Program-made: the position numbers and the translations under genes
Shown here: piece after piece, positions 59,787-64,000 of the stretch
How the letters are laid out: each line of letters starts with the position of its first letter
Position numbering within the stretch: position 1 is the first letter of the stretch
DNA from: Halomonas sp. HL-93
Lineage (GTDB): Bacteria; Pseudomonadota; Gammaproteobacteria; Pseudomonadales; Halomonadaceae
Direction of reading: 5' to 3'
DNA length: 64,000 bases
NCBI RefSeq assembly: GCF_900086985.1
Contig: NZ_LT593974.1
Location: 744,001 to 808,000, forward strand
Notes under the pieces: model-generated
Databases searched by the model: none
Told to the model about the DNA's origin: nothing
What the model saw: only the letters and a program-made list of their open reading frames with translations

Positions 59787-61205
59787 TCAAACTATTTTTG
59801 AATAGCGCTGTTCGCTCTGATTAGCCAGGCGAGCATCAAACGCCATGGCTAAATGGCGAATTAGCAATCGCCCTAAAGGGGAAACGCGCAGCTTGTTGCC
59901 CTGTATATCCACTAATCCATCGCGCTTTGCCTGGTCGAGAGAACTAAGCGCTAGGCGGAAATACTGGTGGGCATCAATCTGCCAGCGCTTGCCGAGCGCC
60001 GCCAAATCCAACTGCATGTCACACATCAAGCGCTCAATGGCATCGCGGCGAATCAGGTCGTCGCGACTTAGGCATACGCCACGCTGTGTGGCTAGCTGCC
60101 CTTGATCAATGGCTGACTGGTAAAGATTGAGCTGGCTGCTGTTTTGCGCATAACAGTCGTCAAGGCGTGAAATGGCCGATACACCAAAGCCAATCAGATC
60201 GCACTGGGCGTGGCTGGAATAGCCCTGGAAGTTGCGCTGCAGCGTGCCGTTTTGCTGGGCAAGAACCAGGCTGTCGTCCGGTCGGGCAAAATGATCCATG
60301 CCGATATGCACATAGCCGGCATCGGTGAGCATGTCGATGGTGACGCGCAGCATGGCTAGTTTCTCGTCGGCGTCGGGCAGGTCCTGCTGGCGAATGCGCC
60401 GCTGGGGCGGAAAACGCTCCGGAAGGTGGGCATAGTTGAACACCGACAGGCGCGCCGGGTTCAGTTCGATGACCTGGCGAAGCGTCTGTGCAAAACTGTT
60501 CGCCGTTTGCAGTGGTAGACCGTAGATAAGGTCCAGGTTGAGCGAGCGGAAGCCCAGTCGCTGGGCTTCGTCCATCAGCGTTTCGGTGAGTACCCGTGGC
60601 TGGTCACGGTTAATCGCTCGCTGTACCTGAGGATCAAAGTCCTGCACGCCCAGGCTCAGCCGGTTAAAGCCCAGCGATTGCAGATGACGCAGGGTTAACA
60701 CATCGGCTTCGCGCGGGTCGATTTCAATGGCGTAGTCGCGCTCGGGGTCGCTGGAGAGGCCGAAGCGGGCATCCAGGCGGTCAATCAATTCGCTCATCTG
60801 GTCAAGCGTTAAAAAGGTTGGTGTGCCGCCACCCCAGTGCAGTTGCCTCACCGGTCGCCGGGTGTCGAGAGGCTGCGCTGCCAGCGCCATTTCACGGTCG
60901 AGCCTTGCCAGATAGGGTTCGGCAAGTGCGGTGTTCTTAGTGGCGATCTTGTTACAGGCACAGTAGAAACAGATCTTCCGGCAGAACGGAATATGTACAT
61001 ACAGCGATAGCGCTCGTTGAGCGTCGTTGCTGCGTGCCAGGGCAGAGGTAAAATCGTCGGCCGTAAACGCCTCGTCAAAGGACAGGGCGGTGGGGTAAGA
61101 CGTATAGCGGGGGCCGCTTATTGCGTAGCGCTGGAGTAATGCGTCGCTCCACGTTGAAGTGGTCAAGGTGCTATCAGAAGCAGCATCATTCACGGTGGTA
61201 GGCAT
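59787..61205 (-). CDS. hemN: Oxygen-independent coproporphyrinogen III oxidase
   Basis: A 472-residue radical SAM enzyme for heme synthesis without oxygen. The cluster motif is CRKICFYCACN (C-x3-C-x2-C) after SLYVHIPF. ISGPRYTSYPTALSFDEAF and LHWGGGTPTFL are family marks, and the C-terminal HemN domain ends near SPLGRLLIRHLAMAFDA. I chose the ATG of MPTTVNDAASDSTL; 35 upstream codons are not family-like. An Fnr-type site lies 61 bases upstream of the start, and the fnr gene follows on the same strand. Confidence 0.95.
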   Translation of the reverse strand: MPTTVNDAASDSTLTTSTWSDALLQRYAISGPRYTSYPTALSFDEAFTADDFTSALARSNDAQRALSLYVHIPFCRKICFYCACNKIATKNTALAEPYLARLDREMALAAQPLDTRRPVRQLHWGGGTPTFLTLDQMSELIDRLDARFGLSSDPERDYAIEIDPREADVLTLRHLQSLGFNRLSLGVQDFDPQVQRAINRDQPRVLTETLMDEAQRLGFRSLNLDLIYGLPLQTANSFAQTLRQVIELNPARLSVFNYAHLPERFPPQRRIRQQDLPDADEKLAMLRVTIDMLTDAGYVHIGMDHFARPDDSLVLAQQNGTLQRNFQGYSSHAQCDLIGFGVSAISRLDDCYAQNSSQLNLYQSAIDQGQLATQRGVCLSRDDLIRRDAIERLMCDMQLDLAALGKRWQIDAHQYFRLALSSLDQAKRDGLVDIQGNKLRVSPLGRLLIRHLAMAFDARLANQSEQRYSKIV

Positions 61206-61265
61206 GGGACCATGCTCCAGGTCAAAGGGTTGACGCAAGGGTAGCGGCTGCCAGGCAATCTCGTG

Positions 61266-61279
61266 TTGAGCTACGTCAA
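61266..61279. promoter_or_regulatory. Fnr/Anr box upstream of hemN
   Basis: TTGAGCTACGTCAA matches TTGA-N6-TCAA exactly in both half-site cores; only the inner T and A of the full consensus differ. It lies 61-74 bases before the hemN ATG, where an Fnr activator site at about -41 of the promoter would be expected. Control by the adjacent fnr product is inferred. Confidence 0.65.
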
Positions 61280-61338
61280 GAAAAGCAGCGCCAGGTGGAT
61301 GTTGGCGCATTCAGTCAAACAGCCCGGAGGGCCGCGTT

Positions 61339-62064
61339 GTGGAAACCCACTGGCCGCAGGAAACAAGCATCGATAAGCAGACGCTGGCGGAGGTGGTCGC
61401 CCAGCAGGTCAGCGGCTGTTTTTGGCTTGAGGGGATGGGGCCGCTCAGGCTTTATGGACAGGCAAGTCACGGCTGCCTGCTGTTGGCCCATGGCGCTGGC
61501 GCCGGGCACCGATCCGCTTTTATGCAGCAGTTTGCCAGTGCGTTAGCGAAGCATGGGTTGCAGGTGATTACGTTTGATCTTGGCTATATGCAGCAAATGC
61601 AGGCCACGGGAAAGCGCCGCCCTCCGCCCGCCATTGATCGCACGGTGGCCGAGTTGGCGCGTTGGTATGACGGCCTTGCCCCGCTAACGGCTAAGCCGCT
61701 TTGGCTCGGCGGCAAGTCGATGGGTGGCCGCGCGGCAAGCATGTTGGCCAGTCAGCAAGCTTGCCCGGGGCTAGTGATCGCCGGTTATCCGTTTCATCCG
61801 CCAAAAGCACCCGACAAACTGCGCCTGGCGCATTGGTCAGACGTGCAGGTGCCTTCACTGATACTTCAGGGCGAGCGTGATCCTCTGGGCAATCACGCAG
61901 AGGTATCGAGCTACGCGCTGCCGCATAACACCCAGGTGATGTGGCTTACCGATGGCGATCACGACTTTAAACCCCGCCGTGCCTCGGGGGTAAATCAGAC
62001 GATTTTGATTGACGAAGCCGCCGCTCATGGGGCATCCTTCGTGCGCGCTCAATCGCTGCAGTGA
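61339..62064 (+). CDS. Alpha/beta-hydrolase of the KANL3/Tex30 type
   Basis: A 241-residue hydrolase. GCLLLAHGAGAGHRSAFM forms the oxyanion region; the nucleophile is the Ser of LGGKSMGGRAAS, with Asp in LQGERDPLG and His in TDGDHDFKPRR completing a plausible triad. The GTG at 61339 has CGGAGG eight bases upstream. It diverges from hemN. The substrate of bacterial members is unknown; dienelactone hydrolase-like activity is only a family guess. Confidence 0.87.
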   Translation: METHWPQETSIDKQTLAEVVAQQVSGCFWLEGMGPLRLYGQASHGCLLLAHGAGAGHRSAFMQQFASALAKHGLQVITFDLGYMQQMQATGKRRPPPAIDRTVAELARWYDGLAPLTAKPLWLGGKSMGGRAASMLASQQACPGLVIAGYPFHPPKAPDKLRLAHWSDVQVPSLILQGERDPLGNHAEVSSYALPHNTQVMWLTDGDHDFKPRRASGVNQTILIDEAAAHGASFVRAQSLQ

Positions 62065-62124
62065 GGCGTTTGGAAGGGTGCGTTTAAAGCCGTCTGTGGA
62101 AGCACAGTATTTGAACGTAGTGTG

Positions 62125-62152
62125 TTGACTTCCTTCGCGTCTACTGTAGAAT
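62125..62152 (+). promoter_or_regulatory. Promoter of the Val/Asp tRNA cluster
   Basis: TTGACT (62125-62130) and TAGAAT (62147-62152) are 16 bases apart, with TG in the extended -10 position and a GC-rich discriminator (GCAGCGCC) after it. The GC-rich discriminator is typical of stringently controlled stable RNA promoters. The first tRNA begins 20 bases downstream. Confidence 0.75.
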
Positions 62153-62171
62153 GCAGCGCCACGTGACCAGC

Positions 62172-62247
62172 GGGTGGTTAGCTCAGTTGGGAGAGCACCA
62201 GCCTTACAAGCTGGGGGTCACTGGTTCGAACCCAGTACCACCCACCA
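62172..62247 (+). tRNA. tRNA-Val (anticodon TAC), copy 1
   Basis: A 76-base tRNA with acceptor arms GGGTGGT and ACCACCC, anticodon loop CTTACAA (anticodon TAC), T-arm GGTTCGAACCC-like and an encoded CCA. It reads GUN valine codons. First of five genes in one probable transcript. Confidence 0.97.
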
Positions 62248-62310
62248 TCGTATGATGGCCTGGAAACGTCGCAGTAAGGAAAGCACCTAGCGTTAATAGT
62301 GCAATACAGC

Positions 62311-62387
62311 GGACCGGTAGTTCAGTTGGTTAGAATGCCGGCCTGTCACGCCGGAGGTCGCGAGTTCGAGTCTCGTCCGGTCCGCCA
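62311..62387 (+). tRNA. tRNA-Asp (anticodon GTC), copy 1
   Basis: A 77-base tRNA with acceptor arms GGACCGG and CCGGTCC, anticodon loop CTGTCAC (GTC), T-arm GAGTTCGAGTCTC and an encoded CCA. G at the discriminator position is the Asp identity base. Sixty-three bases after the tRNA-Val. Confidence 0.97.
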
Positions 62388-62428
62388 TCGTTGCATTACC
62401 CGCCTGTTTTCCATGTTTTGTCGTATGT

Positions 62429-62505
62429 GGACCGGTAGTTCAGTTGGTTAGAATGCCGGCCTGTCACGCCGGAGGTCGCGAGTTCGAGTCTCGTCCGGTC
62501 CGCCA
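62429..62505 (+). tRNA. tRNA-Asp (anticodon GTC), copy 2
   Basis: Identical to copy 1 over 77 bases, including CCA. The 41-base spacer is unlike the other spacers of the cluster. Confidence 0.97.
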
Positions 62506-62549
62506 CGATAAACACGTAACATAGCAAATATTGGCGATGCCAATAACCT

Positions 62550-62625
62550 GGGTGGTTAGCTCAGTTGGGAGAGCACCAGCCTTACAAGCTGGGGGTCACT
62601 GGTTCGAACCCAGTACCACCCACCA
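62550..62625 (+). tRNA. tRNA-Val (anticodon TAC), copy 2
   Basis: Identical to the first tRNA-Val over 76 bases. With the following tRNA-Asp it forms the second Val-Asp unit of the cluster. Confidence 0.97.
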
Positions 62626-62692
62626 TTTGAAATACTCGACGTGCTCAAATGGTCAAAACGCAAGACCCTGCTAGATGTAAGTACACTACAGC

Positions 62693-62769
62693 GGACCGGT
62701 AGTTCAGTTGGTTAGAATGCCGGCCTGTCACGCCGGAGGTCGCGAGTTCGAGTCTCGTCCGGTCCGCCA
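62693..62769 (+). tRNA. tRNA-Asp (anticodon GTC), copy 3
   Basis: Identical to the other two tRNA-Asp genes over 77 bases. The bases directly before it (CTACAGC) resemble those before copy 1 (ATACAGC), consistent with a duplicated Val-Asp unit. Confidence 0.97.
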
Positions 62770-62825
62770 TTATGCAGTCTACATTTCAGCAGTGATCATT
62801 ATCGGTGTTATACCGAACGAATTTA

Positions 62826-62858
62826 AAAAAACCCCGGATCATCGATCCGGGGTTTTTC
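62826..62858. terminator. Bidirectional terminator between the tRNA cluster and glcG
   Basis: ACCCCGGATC (62831-62840) and GATCCGGGGT (62844-62853) form a 10-bp stem with loop ATC, flanked by A6 on the left and T5 on the right. It can stop the tRNA transcript on the plus strand and glcG on the minus strand. Confidence 0.92.
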
Positions 62859-62885
62859 GTTTGCGCGGCGTTTACATGTTTATGT

Positions 62886-63287
62886 TCAGCCAATCGCGCT
62901 GACGCCAGCTTTGGCGACTTGAACGTCCTGGTCCGGTTTGACACCAGAAATGCCCACCGAGCCAACCACATGGCCATCGACGATAATCGGTACACCGCCT
63001 GAAAGCAGCCCCTGAAGCGGCGCAGAAACAAATGCCGTACGACCACCGTTGATCATCTCTTCAAAAACCTGGGTTTCTTTGCGGCCGACAGCCGCGCTGC
63101 GTGCTTTTTGGGTGGCAACGTCGGCGCTAAAAGGTGCCGCACCGTCCAGGCGACGTAGCGCCAGCAGGTGGCCGCCATCGTCGGCGACGGCAATGGTCAC
63201 CGCCCAGCCATTGCTGTCAGCTTCTTTTTGAGCGGCATCAAGCACGCGAATAACGTCCGATTGGGATAAAATCGCTTTGGTTTGCAT
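62886..63287 (-). CDS. glcG: GlcG/HbpS family protein (DUF336)
   Basis: A 133-residue DUF336 protein. AVTIAVADDGGHLLALRRLDGA, TQKARSAAVGRKETQVFEE and the C-terminal GGVPIIVDGHVVGSVGISG are family hallmarks. GlcG stands in glycolate oxidase operons, and HbpS homologues bind heme; the GlcG function is not established. It lies 77 bases after glcF on the same strand, with a terminator-like hairpin between, and ends in a bidirectional terminator. No signal peptide is seen, so it is probably cytoplasmic. Confidence 0.92.
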   Translation of the reverse strand: MQTKAILSQSDVIRVLDAAQKEADSNGWAVTIAVADDGGHLLALRRLDGAAPFSADVATQKARSAAVGRKETQVFEEMINGGRTAFVSAPLQGLLSGGVPIIVDGHVVGSVGISGVKPDQDVQVAKAGVSAIG

Positions 63288-63316
63288 AGCGTGTCCTTTG
63301 GTCAGTTTTACAATTT

Positions 63317-63350
63317 AAAACGCCACTACCGACAGCGTGTTGGCAGTGGC
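63317..63350 (-). terminator. Terminator-like hairpin between glcF and glcG
   Basis: On the minus strand GCCACTGCC and GGTAGTGGC pair over 9 bases with one G-U (63342-63350 with 63322-63330), followed by GTTTTAAATT. It would reduce readthrough from glcF into glcG. Confidence 0.6.
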
Positions 63351-63364
63351 AGCTTAATGGGTCT

Positions 63365-64000
63365 TCAGTGTAGCGCAGCGTCGACGATTTCTACCCAGTG
63401 GCGAACCGGCGTTCGGTTCGCACCGGCTAAATGGGTTTGGCAGCCGATGTTGGCCGTGACAATCATTTCCGGATTGCCCGCTTCCAGCGCGTTGAGTTTA
63501 TTGTCGCGCAGTTGGGTCGCCAGTTCAGGCTGGGTGATCGAGTAGGTGCCCGCCGAGCCACAGCAGAGGTGCGCGTCCTGCACCGGGGTCAGCGCGAAGC
63601 CAAGCTTGGTCAGCACGCCTTCTACCGCGCCGTTGAGCTTTTGAGCGTGCTGCAATGTGCAGGGGCAGTGAAACGCCAGCCGCTGGCTGGCCTGAACATC
63701 CAATGCTTCCAGTGGTTCGTCGCGCAGCACTTCGACGATGTCCTTTGCCAGGGCGCTGATTTTCTCGGCCTTGTCGGCATAGTCAGGGTCATCCTTGAGC
63801 ATTTCGCCATACTCTTTGACGAAGGCGCCGCAGCCGCTGGCGGTTTGCACGATGGCCTCTGCGCCTTGTTCAACGTGGGGCCACCAGGCGTCGATATTGG
63901 CGCGCATGCGGGCACGTCCGTCTTCCTGGGCGTTGAGGTGGAAATCAATCGCACCGCAGCAACCAACCTCTGATACCGTCGTTACGCTGATGCCCAAACG
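63365..64000 (-). CDS. glcF: Glycolate oxidase iron-sulfur subunit GlcF (3' part)
   Basis: The C-terminal 211 residues are present; the gene enters from the right edge. Two CCG-domain cysteine motifs are seen: EVGCCGAIDFHLNAQ with TASGCGAFVKEY, and HCPCTLQHAQKLNG with HLCCGSAGTYSITQPEL. Both bind iron-sulfur clusters or cofactor. GlcF with GlcD and GlcE oxidises glycolate to glyoxylate and passes electrons on. The N-terminal 2[4Fe-4S] ferredoxin domain is outside the window. glcG follows, so glcDE are expected to the right. Confidence 0.93.
   Translation of the reverse strand, partial: RLGISVTTVSEVGCCGAIDFHLNAQEDGRARMRANIDAWWPHVEQGAEAIVQTASGCGAFVKEYGEMLKDDPDYADKAEKISALAKDIVEVLRDEPLEALDVQASQRLAFHCPCTLQHAQKLNGAVEGVLTKLGFALTPVQDAHLCCGSAGTYSITQPELATQLRDNKLNALEAGNPEMIVTANIGCQTHLAGANRTPVRHWVEIVDAALH

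Noticed and set aside
59788..59803. TCAA...TTGA pair near the fnr/hemN junction as an Fnr box
   Set aside because: The half-sites are in the reversed orientation (TCAA-N-TTGA) and lie at the 3' end of hemN; they do not match TTGA-N6-TCAA.
62172..62769. tRNA cluster as a phage or island attachment site
   Set aside because: The flanks are ordinary chromosomal genes, all tRNAs are complete, and no integrase or partial tRNA duplicate is present.

Overview
This window looks like core chromosome of a moderately GC-rich gammaproteobacterium, most probably a Halomonas-type (Halomonadaceae) organism. That placement is an inference from remembered protein resemblance and gene order; no database search was made. 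Many blocks follow the order known from Pseudomonas and relatives: argS-SPOR-hslV-hslU-DUF971-ubiE, nadA-M48-tusA-perM-bcp-dapA-bamC-purC, nadC/ampD, adk-tsaB-rsmJ and ttcA-anr-hemN. I see no prophage, IS element, CRISPR array, rRNA operon or compositionally foreign island.

Layout. At 1-8358 the minus strand carries quinone biosynthesis (ubiJ, ubiE), a DUF971 gene, the HslVU protease, a SPOR protein, argS and priA. At 8.4-23.98 kb come rpmE behind a structured leader, a short malic enzyme, tesB, tadA, a membrane diguanylate cyclase, mltF, purL, radD, scpA-scpB and rluB. At 24-35 kb there are two tRNA-Lys genes, nadA, a BepA-like protease, tusA-perM, bcp, dapA-bamC-purC, trmO, a GNAT gene, nadC and ampD. 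At 35.2-45 kb come aceE-aceF (E2 with three lipoyl domains), adk, tsaB, rsmJ, a phospholipase-D-type cardiolipin synthase, a UPF0149 gene and a SprT-like gene.

The most system-like region is 45.1-58 kb, an acetate utilisation locus. It holds acs, the LuxR-type regulator crbR, the transporter-fused hybrid kinase crbS, a small uncharacterised membrane protein, a sodium:solute symporter with its DUF4212 partner, and, divergently, a cNMP/CBS/DUF294 nucleotidyltransferase overlapping a DnaQ-like protein that has lost most of its catalytic residues. CrbS/CrbR is known to control acs and acetate transport, so sensor, regulator, importer and activating enzyme lie together. A 10-bp inverted repeat whose arm contains the crbS stop codon surrounds the crbR/crbS terminator.

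From 58 to 64 kb come ttcA, an Fnr/Anr regulator, hemN with a good Fnr-type site upstream, an alpha/beta hydrolase, a five-gene tRNA cluster (Val-Asp-Asp-Val-Asp), and glcG with the 3' part of glcF.

No wholly new multi-gene system is evident. The best leads are the degenerate exonuclease joined to DUF294, the unnamed membrane protein inside the acetate locus, the structured RNA leaders of rpmE and aceE, the palindrome before the malic enzyme, and the repeat at 48.0-48.1 kb.
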